A stretch of DNA of 64,000 nt from Deltaproteobacteria bacterium RIFCSPHIGHO2_01_FULL_43_49 (GTDB lineage Bacteria > UBA10199 > SPLOWO2-01-44-7): contig MGRG01000012.1 of assembly GCA_001798075.1 (NCBI GenBank), positions 1 through 64,000 on the forward strand, written 5' to 3'. Positions 49,859 to 57,966 of the stretch are shown piece by piece. The translations under genes were made by a program, and so were the position numbers. The first letter of the stretch is position 1, and each line of letters starts with the position of its first letter. The notes below the pieces were generated by a model. It saw only the letters and a program-made list of their open reading frames with translations, did not search any database and had not been told where the DNA came from.

Positions 49859-50772
49859 TTTCTGGAAATTCCCAGCACTGTATTCTCGAGCTTGAAAAAT
49901 TCGTTCTTTGTAAATCGTGAACGAAGCAAATCTTGGTACTGTTTTGTCGTATACCGATAAGAAATGGCGGTGATAATTTTATCTCCTTCTTTTATGCCCT
50001 TTTCTTTCAAAAGTGGTGGTACTTTGTTAAAGATGAAAAACATCTCAATCCTTTGTGCGTGGAACTCAACATTATACGATACCTCACTTTCTTTAACTCC
50101 AAGGAAAGAAAGGGGGATAAAGAGAAATCGCTCGACCTCCTTTGTTTTGTATGGTTTCATCAAAATGAGGGGCTTAGCATTGTCGGCGCATTCGACGGCC
50201 GTCAAGCAAACATCTTTTTCGCCAGATGCGCAACTTTTGAGGATATTGAGGATGTAGCCTGGTTCGAAATTCATAAAAGTCAGACCAATAATAATCAACT
50301 TTTGGCAATTCGTTCCTGACTTCTTTAAGGCGTCGGCGGTGACCTCAAATGAGATTATTTTAGAGAAGGAATGCGAAATCCCCCTCTTCAACATTGTCCG
50401 TTTTGCGATATTTGCAAAATGTTGGTTTATGTCCACTCCCCAATATTCAATTTCCTTTTTTTGTTTTTTAAGGTCGTCGATAATAGGAAATGTTTTTGAA
50501 GGATATCCCGGGCCAAGATCAATAATAAGAAGCGAATCCTCGTTAAAGTGATCAATAATTTTCTTGGAATTTGTTTTTATAAGGGTTTCTGTTTTATCGT
50601 GGAATCTCGATGAATAGCGAATATCTCCCATAAGTTCGAGATATATTTTGCTCTGTGAATCTGTTAGATAAAGATTTTTGGGATTATAAAAATTCCAGAC
50701 ACCGGATCTCTCTGGGTCTTCTCTAATATCTTGGAGTAACAATTCTGCGTTAATTTTATTTGAGGAAGTCAC
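49855..50772 (-). CDS. EgtD-like SAM-dependent methyltransferase
   Basis: A 305-residue protein of the histidine-specific methyltransferase (Methyltransf_33/EgtD) type. The SAM motif is LLIIDLGPGYPSKTFPIIDD (about 80-99), followed by YWGVDINQHFANI, and the end ISYRYTTKQYQDLLRSRF (about 269-286) fits the conserved EgtD tail. EgtD trimethylates His for ergothioneine, but no EgtB or EgtC is in the window and the N-terminal histidine-binding region is divergent. Its substrate may be another amino acid or peptide. It is divergent from rtcB. Confidence 0.65.
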   Translation of the reverse strand: MTSSNKINAELLLQDIREDPERSGVWNFYNPKNLYLTDSQSKIYLELMGDIRYSSRFHDKTETLIKTNSKKIIDHFNEDSLLIIDLGPGYPSKTFPIIDDLKKQKKEIEYWGVDINQHFANIAKRTMLKRGISHSFSKIISFEVTADALKKSGTNCQKLIIIGLTFMNFEPGYILNILKSCASGEKDVCLTAVECADNAKPLILMKPYKTKEVERFLFIPLSFLGVKESEVSYNVEFHAQRIEMFFIFNKVPPLLKEKGIKEGDKIITAISYRYTTKQYQDLLRSRFTKNEFFKLENTVLGISRK

Positions 50773-50844
50773 TTGCTTTTGAATAATATGTCAAATGGGT
50801 TAAAACAAGATAATTTTAACAAGGCAGGCTTGCATCTGGTTTCC

Positions 50845-52305
50845 ATGAGTGTTACTTTTAACTCTGTGCAAATAGAGAAAATAAATGACTTCATGTGGCG
50901 AATCCCCAAGCACGGCAAAATGCGGGTGGATGGGATTGTGTTTGCCTCTGAAAAATTGATGGAGTCGATCCGTGAGGACAAAAGCCTGGAGCAAGTGGCG
51001 AATGTGGCAACACTGCCAGGCATTGTAGGGGCATCCCTTGCCATGCCCGATATTCATTGGGGTTACGGGTTTCCTATTGGTGGTGTTGCGGCTTTTGATC
51101 CGAACATTGGAGGAATCATTTCGCCCGGCGGAGTCGGTTATGACATAAATTGTGGAGTACGTTTGTTGAAGACTGACGTCGATCGAAAAGATGTTTCAGG
51201 AAAAATAAAAGATCTGGTTCAGCAACTGTTTCATCATATTCCGGTAGGTATTGGCAAGGGCCATAAAGGTTTTAAGCTTTCTCGAAAGCAATTGGAAGAA
51301 GTGGCGATAAAAGGTGCGGGGTGGGCTGTTGAAAGTGGATATGGGACTCAAGACGATCTCGATCATTTGGAATCGCGTGGCGTTTTGGACTGGGCCGATT
51401 CCGATGCGGTACCAAACAGAGCCTATGAACGTGGCGCCCTGCAATTGGGTTCTGTGGGAAGTGGCAATCATTTTGTCGAAATTGATTTTGTGGATGAAAT
51501 TTATGATGAAGCACTGGCTCAAGCAATCGGTTTAGAAAAAGATCAGATTGTCATTCAAATCCATTCCGGTTCCCGTGGTTTTGGTCATCAAACTTGCACA
51601 GATTATTTGCCGATCATGATCAAAGCATCCCAAAAATATGAAATTGAATTGGTGGATAAACAACTTTGCTGCGCCCCACTCAATTCACCCGAGGGCCAAA
51701 AATATTTTGGAGCGATGGCGGCCGCTGCCAACTATGCCTTTGCCAATCGCCAGATGATTACACAGTGGGTTCGTGAAATTTTTGAGAAATTTTTCGGGAG
51801 CAGTTATGAAAAATTAGGAATTAAACCAATCTATGATGTCTGCCACAACATCGCCAAGTGGGAAGAGCATGTGGTGGAAGGAAAGAAGCGGCGTCTTTGT
51901 GTCCATCGCAAAGGGGCGACCAGGGCCTATCCCAAGGGACATCCAGAATTGCCGGAGGTTTATCGTGAATTAGGCCAACCTGTTTTGATTCCGGGCGATA
52001 TGGGACGCTACTCCTTTGTGTTGATCGGAGAGGCAGGCTCCATGGAGAAGACCTTTGGGAGTTCTTGCCATGGGGCGGGCCGAATGATGAGCCGTCATGC
52101 CGCCGCCAAAGCATGCAAAGGGCGCAACATCCAAAGAGAAATGGAAGATAAAGGGATTTATGTTCGCGGCGCTTCAATGGCCACGGTCGTAGAGGAAGTT
52201 TCCGAGGCCTACAAAGATGTTGCCAATGTGGTTGACGTTGTAGCCGGCGCTGGGCTTTCCAAAAAAGTCTGTCGCCTCAAACCTTTGGGTGTTATCAAAG
52301 GTTAG
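50845..52305 (+). CDS. rtcB: RNA-splicing ligase RtcB
   Basis: A 486-residue tRNA and RNA ligase joining 2',3'-cyclic phosphate to 5'-OH ends, using Mn and GTP. Conserved metal residues are in GVGYDINCGVRLL (about 92-104) and GSVGSGNHFVEIDF (about 200-213), HSGSRGFGHQ (about 240-249), and the active-site His lies in SSCHGAGRMMSR (about 408-419). The end VVDVVAGAGLSKKVCRLKPLGVIKG is canonical (in parts). ATG at 50845 fits the family N-terminus; the frame is open further upstream to 50773. Archease is encoded at 46618. Confidence 0.95.
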   Translation: MSVTFNSVQIEKINDFMWRIPKHGKMRVDGIVFASEKLMESIREDKSLEQVANVATLPGIVGASLAMPDIHWGYGFPIGGVAAFDPNIGGIISPGGVGYDINCGVRLLKTDVDRKDVSGKIKDLVQQLFHHIPVGIGKGHKGFKLSRKQLEEVAIKGAGWAVESGYGTQDDLDHLESRGVLDWADSDAVPNRAYERGALQLGSVGSGNHFVEIDFVDEIYDEALAQAIGLEKDQIVIQIHSGSRGFGHQTCTDYLPIMIKASQKYEIELVDKQLCCAPLNSPEGQKYFGAMAAAANYAFANRQMITQWVREIFEKFFGSSYEKLGIKPIYDVCHNIAKWEEHVVEGKKRRLCVHRKGATRAYPKGHPELPEVYRELGQPVLIPGDMGRYSFVLIGEAGSMEKTFGSSCHGAGRMMSRHAAAKACKGRNIQREMEDKGIYVRGASMATVVEEVSEAYKDVANVVDVVAGAGLSKKVCRLKPLGVIKG

Positions 52306-52306
52306 T

Positions 52307-52957
52307 TTAAGAAAGCTTTCCTCTTAATTCCTCAAAGAATCCACGCAGCGATCTTTGCACCGCTTTGGTTGCCGACCCTCTAATTTTTATAATCCCCAAC
52401 TCGAAATTCATGGCAAACTTAGGGGTTGTTTTTGACAAGAGGATTTCGCTTGTTGAGCTGTCATAGGCACGGCAGGTCATCGTAACTCTGTCGCCATCCA
52501 AACCAACACCATGCAAGCCGATGAGATCAAAAATAATGTTAGCTGTGCCAATGCCTATATCGGTTGCATTCACTGTTTTGCCGGTAATGGCACAGGAGAC
52601 CAAAACATCTGCCAGTTTGATTTTGCCAATGTTGGCTTTTCCTTGCCCTTTTTCGGCTCTGCCAGAGGCTCCTAAATCTTGTTCCGCAATGATGGCACTT
52701 AAATCGGTCCTTTCCATACAACGAAGGTTGGCACCGTAACATTCCTGCACAACCAAATCTTGGATATTTTCAACCGTATTTCCTCTAAAATCAAAACCCT
52801 CACCGCGTACGGCGCCAACAGCAACCGTTTGATTTGGCTTGGGCTGCGGTGCGGCGGCCTCTTTTTTTGTTTTGGCTGAAGGGCTTTCATCCCGCGTATA
52901 GCTAAATGCTGGAACTGCAATCGACATTGCCAAAGCAATGATAACATATTTTTTCAT
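52307..52957 (-). CDS. CsgG-like periplasmic or outer membrane protein
   Basis: A 216-residue protein with a signal peptide (MKKYVIIALAMSIAVPAFS). The segment CMERTDLSAIIAEQDLGASG (about 81-100) fits the CsgG/FlgO-type motif (E-R-x-D-L-x-x-I-x-x-E-Q), followed by LADVLVSCAITG (about 115-126) as the next strand. CsgG-like proteins assemble surface or secretion structures. It lacks a lipobox. A good AGGAGAAC site precedes the ATG. It is 1 bp after the preceding minus-strand gene and probably cotranscribed with it. Confidence 0.65.
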   Translation of the reverse strand: MKKYVIIALAMSIAVPAFSYTRDESPSAKTKKEAAAPQPKPNQTVAVGAVRGEGFDFRGNTVENIQDLVVQECYGANLRCMERTDLSAIIAEQDLGASGRAEKGQGKANIGKIKLADVLVSCAITGKTVNATDIGIGTANIIFDLIGLHGVGLDGDRVTMTCRAYDSSTSEILLSKTTPKFAMNFELGIIKIRGSATKAVQRSLRGFFEELRGKLS

Positions 52958-52958
52958 T

Positions 52959-54116
52959 TTAGTTCTCCTTTGTTGTCGCCTTTTCCGGCGTTTTATATTT
53001 GATTGTTTTTTTGACTTTTATCGATTCGTCTTTTTTCTTTTCCAATTGGTTCACCGATTTTACATCTTTTAACTTCTTCTGGGCTTTGATATCAGCATAT
53101 TGTTCATCATACAAGTCAAACCATGGGTAACCGTATAATTCATATTCTTTTTTGGTGATGGGAGTGTCGGGTGGTTTTTTGCCCGTGATTTTTTGAAACT
53201 GTTTGCTATTCACGATGAAAATATTAATAGATGCGAATTTATTCTTATCCCACGTATCAAAACCATAAGGGTCTGGATAGATTTTTTGTCTCATTTTTCC
53301 ACCGGCACCAAGTCCCATCCCTCCTTCCCCCGTAGTGCTGTAAAGAACCGATGGCATCTCTTGCCCTAATCCAAAAGTTTTGGCCGCTCTTCTATTTTCC
53401 TCCGCCGGTTTTTTGAATTTTCCTTTGACCGGATTGTAAACAGCGATTTGTAATCCCCCCTCTTTTTCTTCGCCGGTGACTTGTCCCTCAACAGTAACGC
53501 CTTTGCCAAGGGGCATGGCTACAAATTGTCTGATAAAGTCTTTGCCAGATTTGATCCCGTCAATCCATGGCTGAGGAGTGGGGGCTACAAGATAATCTTG
53601 ATCTTTTAATTTTTTAAGTTCTGGGTCCCAAGTCTCGCCGGTTAAGGCATTTACTTTACCAACGCCAATTTTTAAAGCCCTGGGACGCCATTCTTCGCCA
53701 CCAAAAGAAATCCACATCGCCTCTTTTTGATGCATCGGAATAAAGACCCCACCTTTAGCTACCCATTCTTTGGGAAGTTTAGAGGCATAATCTTCAACAC
53801 GATAGATCGGGAATTTTCCAAGCCCAGGTGGCAAAGGATATTGTTTTCCATCGTCTGGAATCCGCAGTGTGCGCTGAAAGGTCATTTTGAATTCATCAAA
53901 AAAAAGCGCATCGTCACTAACCGTGATTTTTACGGTCCCTTCACTGATTGGTTTTGCAAAAGATAAGGATGTTAAGCTTAGAGTTGTTATTAAAATAGCC
54001 GTAAAAAAATGGTGGGTGGCCCGGAGTGTTTGCTGTGGGGTTTTGTTAGGGGTCCCCACAGAAACACGGAGGGACAGGCCCTGCCATTTTTTTGCAACCA
54101 TTCTATTTTTTTTCAT
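52959..54116 (-). CDS. Secreted protein of unknown function with element A in its signal region
   Basis: A 385-residue exported protein. The N-terminus is MKKNRMVAKKWQG, then LSLRVSVGTPNKTPQQTLRA (the translated family A core), then HHFFTAILITTLSLTSLSFA, a normal hydrophobic core and cleavage site. Without the insert a usual signal peptide results. The mature part is polar with strands such as GTVKITVSDDALFFDEFKMT and a tail rich in Lys/Glu. No family is recognised. The ATG overlaps the stop of the dehydrogenase gene (ATGA). Confidence 0.6.
   Translation of the reverse strand: MKKNRMVAKKWQGLSLRVSVGTPNKTPQQTLRATHHFFTAILITTLSLTSLSFAKPISEGTVKITVSDDALFFDEFKMTFQRTLRIPDDGKQYPLPPGLGKFPIYRVEDYASKLPKEWVAKGGVFIPMHQKEAMWISFGGEEWRPRALKIGVGKVNALTGETWDPELKKLKDQDYLVAPTPQPWIDGIKSGKDFIRQFVAMPLGKGVTVEGQVTGEEKEGGLQIAVYNPVKGKFKKPAEENRRAAKTFGLGQEMPSVLYSTTGEGGMGLGAGGKMRQKIYPDPYGFDTWDKNKFASINIFIVNSKQFQKITGKKPPDTPITKKEYELYGYPWFDLYDEQYADIKAQKKLKDVKSVNQLEKKKDESIKVKKTIKYKTPEKATTKEN
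54003..54093 (-). repeat. Hairpin element family A, copy 7 (in a signal peptide)
   Basis: Core in minus orientation with the stop-free CTAACAAAACC variant. Arms AAAAAAATGG (54003-54012) and CCATTTTTTT (54084-54093) extend with one mismatch. In the coding frame it reads LSLRVSVGTPNKTPQQTLRA, the same frame as in ComF. Confidence 0.88.
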
Positions 54117-55681
54117 AAAAGTTTCTCCGAAATCGTTTGCCAGTGAATAAAGCGTAACAAGTGAGACCAGTGGCCTGCTTTGTCGTCTGTCCCCGAACCA
54201 TACCAGCCGCCGAATGGTTCCGCACCAACAAAAGCACCGGTACATTTGCGATTCAAGTACATATTTCCAGGACTAAATTCATAAGCCCTTTTTTTGAGTT
54301 CTGGTTTTGTTGTAAACAATGCCCCTGTTAGTGCGTAGGGGGTCGCATTGGCAATGCGCAGCATGTCATCAAAGTCTTTTGCTTTATAAATTCCAAAGAC
54401 CGGCCCAAAAATTTCCATGGCCGCCTCTTCTTGAGAAGGTTTCAAGCCTTCATGAATGGTAGGTTGAATTCCCCAGCCGGGAAAATTTTCAGCCGGTTTA
54501 CCTCCCAACAACAATTTAGCTCCGGCTTTTCGCACCTGTTCACATTGGGAAAGAATGCCCTGCATCGCCCTTTCATCCACTACTCCTCCCAAAACAGCGT
54601 CGGGCTCGGTGACATTTTTGGGCTGAATTTTGGACAAGCGATCCAGAACAGACTTTTTAACATCATCATATATCTCTTCTTTGATGATAAGACGAGAGAG
54701 TGCCGAGCATTTTTGTCCCTGAAAGCCCAGGGCGCTTGTTTGAACGGCATCCACCAAAGCATTCAAATCGCTATAGTCGTGCACGGCAATGAAATCACAG
54801 CCCCCCATCTCGGCCACCACTCTTTTGATCCATTTTTGGCTCGTTTCAGCCGCCATTTTGTTGATTTGCAAACCGGCTTGGCGACTTCCTGTGAAGGTAA
54901 TCAATGCGATATCGGGATGTTGAGCCAAAAGTTGCCCTAATTTATGATGCTGATGGCTATCCAAAACCAGCTGAATGGGGACCCCCGTTTCCTGGATCAG
55001 TTTGGTCATAAAAATTCCGGTTGCAGCACCGCGGGGAGAGGGTTTCACCACCAAGACATTTCCCATCACGGTAGGTGCCGCCCACATCCCTGTAAAAATC
55101 GCGAAAGGAAAATTGAATGGAGGAAGACTCAATCCCACACCAATTGGTTTGGGATGCATTTTGGTTGCATGTCGCTCCAAAGAGGTGATGGCCAAAAACT
55201 CCGGGTCATTAATCAGCTCGCAAGAGCTAGCATAATATTCTAAAAAGTCGACCCCTTCGGCCCAGTCGGCATAAGCCTCAACCGCCGTTTTGCCCACCTC
55301 CAGCATCAATAGACCGATAATCGTCCATTGTTGTTTTTGGGTTTTCTCCCTGACTTTTCTTACGAGGTCAGCTCTTTCTTTAAAAGATTTTGCACCCCAA
55401 CTGGGTTGAACTTTTAAGGCATAATTCAAAGCCTTCAATGCCTGTCCCTCTGAGGCCACGGCAAAAGGACCATAGGTTTCTTGTTTGTTATTGGGGTTAA
55501 CGTTTGTAAATTGACCGGCTTCTCCCTCTACCCACCTTTCGCCAACCAGAACTTGATGCGGTTTTTTGAGGATTTTTCTCGCCTCTTCGAGACCGGAAAA
55601 GAGGGCTTTTTTAGTCTCTGGTTTCTCCCAGGGATTGATAATGGGGACGTTTCTAAACTCTTTGAATTCTTGAAGATTCAT
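54113..55681 (-). CDS. L-glutamate gamma-semialdehyde (P5C) dehydrogenase
   Basis: A 522-residue aldehyde dehydrogenase that oxidises glutamate semialdehyde (from proline) to glutamate with NAD. The catalytic Glu is in VVAEMGGCDFIAVHDYSDL and the Cys in FQGQKCSALSRLIIKE; the end NRKCTGAFVGAEPFGGWYGSGTDDKAGH (in parts) fits the RocA/PutA type. The ATG at 55681 is preferred; the upstream frame to 55783 is only the translated K palindrome. No proline dehydrogenase gene is next to it. It is coupled with the secreted protein downstream by ATGA. Confidence 0.92.
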   Translation of the reverse strand: MNLQEFKEFRNVPIINPWEKPETKKALFSGLEEARKILKKPHQVLVGERWVEGEAGQFTNVNPNNKQETYGPFAVASEGQALKALNYALKVQPSWGAKSFKERADLVRKVREKTQKQQWTIIGLLMLEVGKTAVEAYADWAEGVDFLEYYASSCELINDPEFLAITSLERHATKMHPKPIGVGLSLPPFNFPFAIFTGMWAAPTVMGNVLVVKPSPRGAATGIFMTKLIQETGVPIQLVLDSHQHHKLGQLLAQHPDIALITFTGSRQAGLQINKMAAETSQKWIKRVVAEMGGCDFIAVHDYSDLNALVDAVQTSALGFQGQKCSALSRLIIKEEIYDDVKKSVLDRLSKIQPKNVTEPDAVLGGVVDERAMQGILSQCEQVRKAGAKLLLGGKPAENFPGWGIQPTIHEGLKPSQEEAAMEIFGPVFGIYKAKDFDDMLRIANATPYALTGALFTTKPELKKRAYEFSPGNMYLNRKCTGAFVGAEPFGGWYGSGTDDKAGHWSHLLRFIHWQTISEKLL

Positions 55682-55713
55682 GGATTGACGTCTTTTTGAA
55701 AGAAGTGTATTTA

Positions 55714-55801
55714 AGGTACCAGGTACCTTTTGAGAGTTGAGTGTTGGTTGGTCAACAAAGTTTTCTAAGGACACTAGACCCACAAAAGGTACCTGGTACC
55801 T
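55714..55801. repeat. Inverted-repeat element family K
   Basis: AGGTACCAGGTACCTTTTG (55714-55732) and CAAAAGGTACCTGGTACCT (55783-55801) are a perfect 19-bp inverted repeat around 50 bp. The left side lies near the start of the dehydrogenase gene; the right arm ends at the AAGGAGG site of the next gene. The arms contain nested GGTACC palindromes. Confidence 0.82.
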
Positions 55802-55813
55802 AAGGAGGCTATT

Positions 55814-56254
55814 ATGTTTGGTGGAAATTGCAAGTGCGATGTCAAATCGTGGTTGGTTAACGGTTTTGTCATCGCGGTGTTATATCTGGGGCTGGATATG
55901 TTTTTTCATCACTATTGCATGGCCAAAATTTATGCGGCCAATGCCAATCTTTTCCGCTCCATGGATCAAATGATGGCCCTAAGATGGTGGGGCTATGCCG
56001 GTTATCTGGTTTTTGGACTTTTGTTTACCTGCATTTATGCAAAGGGTTATGAAGAAGGAAAAAGCAAAATGGGGCAGGGAATTCGATTTGGACTGTTAAT
56101 TGGGCTTTTTTATTGGGGTTCACAGCTTTTGATTTCAATTCCCCATATGCCCTGGCCAAAGAGACTCTATGCAGATTGGTTAGGCATTGGAGTTTTAGAA
56201 TGTGTAATCTTGGGCTTTATTTTGGGAATGATCTACAAGCCTAAGAGCGCTTAA
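55814..56254 (+). CDS. Small integral membrane protein
   Basis: A 146-residue protein with four membrane helices (about 14-32, 58-80, 91-110, 122-142). The N-terminus has a CxC (GGNCKCDV) that might bind metal. The sequence IYAKGYEEGKSKMGQGIRFG between helices 2 and 3 is a typical cytoplasmic loop. I do not recognise a named family. RBS AAGGAGG is placed right after the K palindrome arm. It converges on the LacD-type aldolase with 14 bp overlap. Confidence 0.65.
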   Translation: MFGGNCKCDVKSWLVNGFVIAVLYLGLDMFFHHYCMAKIYAANANLFRSMDQMMALRWWGYAGYLVFGLLFTCIYAKGYEEGKSKMGQGIRFGLLIGLFYWGSQLLISIPHMPWPKRLYADWLGIGVLECVILGFILGMIYKPKSA

Positions 56255-57251
56255 CCTTGTCCCAGATAGAACTGGCCCCTTTGTCTAAAATGGTGTTCAG
56301 CGCTTGGATGTTTTGAACTCCACGGTCCGAAAGCCATTGTTCCAGTGCTTTCACGCCTGATTTGGCATAAACGGGAATTCCTTCTTTCCAAGTGGCTCTG
56401 CCGCAAAGGACGCCATTCCATTTAACACCGGCTTCGCAAGCTAGTTCCAAGCTTTCTCTGAATTCTTCGTCACTGACACCGGCGCTCAAATAGATGAAGG
56501 GCTTGTTGGTTGCTGCAGCTGCTTCTTTGTAATGCAGGAGGGCCTCTTTTTTAGTATAGGCGACACCCGCATTTTTGAACGATTTTGTCCCTTCCGTGTA
56601 TTGGAGATTAACTGGGACTTCGACTTTCAAGACATCGACATGATAGCGATCTTTGGAAAACTCTTCCATACTTTTGCGAACAATTTCCGGTTTCTGTTTG
56701 GCGAAGGCTAGGTCTTTTCCCTCCCCACCATTTACATCGTAACCAACAAATTCTAAAAAATAGGGAATGTCGTGGTAGGCACACTCTACACCAATTCTCT
56801 CCGCCCAAGCTTTTTTGGACTCGTTGATTTCCTTTTTTTCAAGAGGATTATAATAGAGCAGGATCTTAACGGCGCTGGCACCGGCCTCTTTGAGTTTGCC
56901 GACGGTACAGTCAGGTATCAGAATGGGAAATCTCCCTGGGCTGATGTTGTCGTAACCGGATGATTCATAGGCAAGCAGAAGGCCGGCATTTTTCGACCGG
57001 ACTTTCGCGGCACCGAGTCCATATTCAGGATCGAGGAGAATGGCGCTGGCGTAGGGGGTCAGGATTTTAGTAACCGCAGTTTTGAACTCGACCATCTGTT
57101 CGTTGGTAATGTCCTTGGGTTCAACTCCTTTAGCTTTGGCAATCGATTTTTTTAAAGAGCCGCGTTGATCCATCGCTGCGGCGCCAATAACTCCTTTTTT
57201 GTTTGCCAGTTTTTCTAAATGTTTGAGTTTGCCTGTCGTGAGTGTTGTCAT
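56241..57251 (-). CDS. Tagatose-1,6-bisphosphate aldolase (LacD-like)
   Basis: A 336-residue class I aldolase of the LacD family. The start GVIGAAAMDQRGSLKKSI (about 20-37), LLDPEYGLGAAKVRSKNAGL (about 72-91) and AVKILLYYNP fit, and the probable Schiff-base Lys is in VDVLKVEVPVNL (about 197-208). LacD cleaves tagatose-1,6-bisphosphate to DHAP and GAP; here, without other lac/tag genes, it may act on a related sugar bisphosphate, e.g. fructose-1,6-bisphosphate. The AAAAGGAGGATT site sets the start at 57251. Confidence 0.88.
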   Translation of the reverse strand: MTTLTTGKLKHLEKLANKKGVIGAAAMDQRGSLKKSIAKAKGVEPKDITNEQMVEFKTAVTKILTPYASAILLDPEYGLGAAKVRSKNAGLLLAYESSGYDNISPGRFPILIPDCTVGKLKEAGASAVKILLYYNPLEKKEINESKKAWAERIGVECAYHDIPYFLEFVGYDVNGGEGKDLAFAKQKPEIVRKSMEEFSKDRYHVDVLKVEVPVNLQYTEGTKSFKNAGVAYTKKEALLHYKEAAAATNKPFIYLSAGVSDEEFRESLELACEAGVKWNGVLCGRATWKEGIPVYAKSGVKALEQWLSDRGVQNIQALNTILDKGASSIWDKVKRS

Positions 57252-57348
57252 TGTTTTAATCCTCCTTTTCACGCGCCACCTTAAAGTTCAGATTGGATTT
57301 GATGTCAATTTAAAATCATGAAGATGGAATTCAATAGCGTTGGGGGTT

Positions 57349-57382
57349 GTTAGGGGGAGAAACAAGATCTCCCCCTAACTTT
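57349..57382. terminator. Hairpin between tRNA-Gly and the aldolase gene
   Basis: GTTAGGGGGAGA and TCTCCCCCTAAC form a 12-bp stem with a short loop, downstream of the tRNA on the minus strand. No good T-run follows, so it could be a processing or termination structure. Two further mini-palindromes (GCCAGTACTGGC, GCCAGCATCTGGC) lie toward the tRNA. Confidence 0.45.
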
Positions 57383-57417
57383 AGCCAGCATCTGGCTTTG
57401 CCAGTACTGGCGAATTG

Positions 57418-57488
57418 AGCGGGTGAAGGGAATCGAACCCTCGTATGAAGCTTGGGAAGCTTCCATTCTACCACTGAATTACACCCGC
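57418..57488 (-). tRNA. tRNA-Gly (anticodon CCC)
   Basis: The minus strand folds as a standard tRNA: acceptor GCGGGTG/CACCCGC, D arm with CAGTGGTAGAATG, anticodon arm GAAGC-TTCCCAA-GCTTC with anticodon CCC, and T arm CGAGG-GTTCGAT-CCCTT type. The sequence is close to E. coli glyU. The 3' CCA is not encoded (the next bases are CAA). It reads GGG codons and is divergent from yacG. Confidence 0.95.
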
Positions 57489-57536
57489 AATGTGGTTGAA
57501 AAACTAGAGCGAACTGCTAAGATCGTCAACGACAAT

Positions 57537-57719
57537 ATGAAGAAAGTTGTTTGCCCTCATTGCAAGAAAAAGGTTATAAAAAAGGGGAACCCTTTTTGGC
57601 CTTTTTGTACCGAGCGGTGCAAAATGGTTGATTTAGGCAAATGGGTCACCGAACAATATCGAGTTGCTGGGGAGCCTGTGAAAACGGAAGATGACAAGGA
57701 GGAAGAAGATGATAATTGA
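57537..57719 (+). CDS. yacG: YacG zinc-finger protein, DNA gyrase inhibitor family
   Basis: A 60-residue protein. The four zinc ligands are Cys6 and Cys9 (CPHC) and Cys24 and Cys28 (FCTERC), followed by MVDLGKWVTEQYRV, the conserved YacG segment. E. coli YacG inhibits gyrase; gyrA is present in this window but far away. The real start is the ATG at 57537; a longer reading would cross the tRNA. The acidic tail is typical. It overlaps the next gene by 11 bp. Confidence 0.93.
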   Translation: MKKVVCPHCKKKVIKKGNPFWPFCTERCKMVDLGKWVTEQYRVAGEPVKTEDDKEEEDDN

Positions 57720-57966
57720 AATTGTTGGCTGGATTGGTTCTGTGTTGGTGTTGTTGGCCTATATTTTAGTTTCCAATAAGAAAATGTCAGCTACTTCTTA
57801 TTGGTATCAAGGTTTTAACTGTGTCGGTTCTGTTGGTCTCATTATCAACACTTTTTATAATCAGGCTTGGCCCTCTTGTGTCTTGAATATCATTTGGGCC
57901 ATGATTGCGATCAAAGCCTTGATAGATATTCGTAGGCCAACCCCCACCGTACCCCTCGATCGCTGA
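57709..57966 (+). CDS. Small membrane protein (CBU_0592-like)
   Basis: An 85-residue protein with three hydrophobic helices: EIVGWIGSVLVLLAYILV, YQGFNCVGSVGLIINTF and NIIWAMIAIKALIDI. The pattern W-x-G-x-x-x-x-L-x-A-Y with S-K/N-K and YQ-x-x-N-x-x-G resembles the CBU_0592-type family of unknown function. AAGGAGG at 57696-57702 supports the ATG at 57709. Its 3' end overlaps the converging ppx/gppA gene by 56 bp. Confidence 0.75.
   Translation: MIIEIVGWIGSVLVLLAYILVSNKKMSATSYWYQGFNCVGSVGLIINTFYNQAWPSCVLNIIWAMIAIKALIDIRRPTPTVPLDR

Noticed and set aside
55682-55783. N-terminal extension of P5C dehydrogenase through palindrome K
   Set aside because: The added residues derive from the palindrome and do not resemble dehydrogenase N-termini; the ATG at 55681 fits better.
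57423-57536. Longer yacG reading across the tRNA-Gly gene
   Set aside because: It would translate the antisense strand of a tRNA; the ATG at 57537 gives the exact family length.
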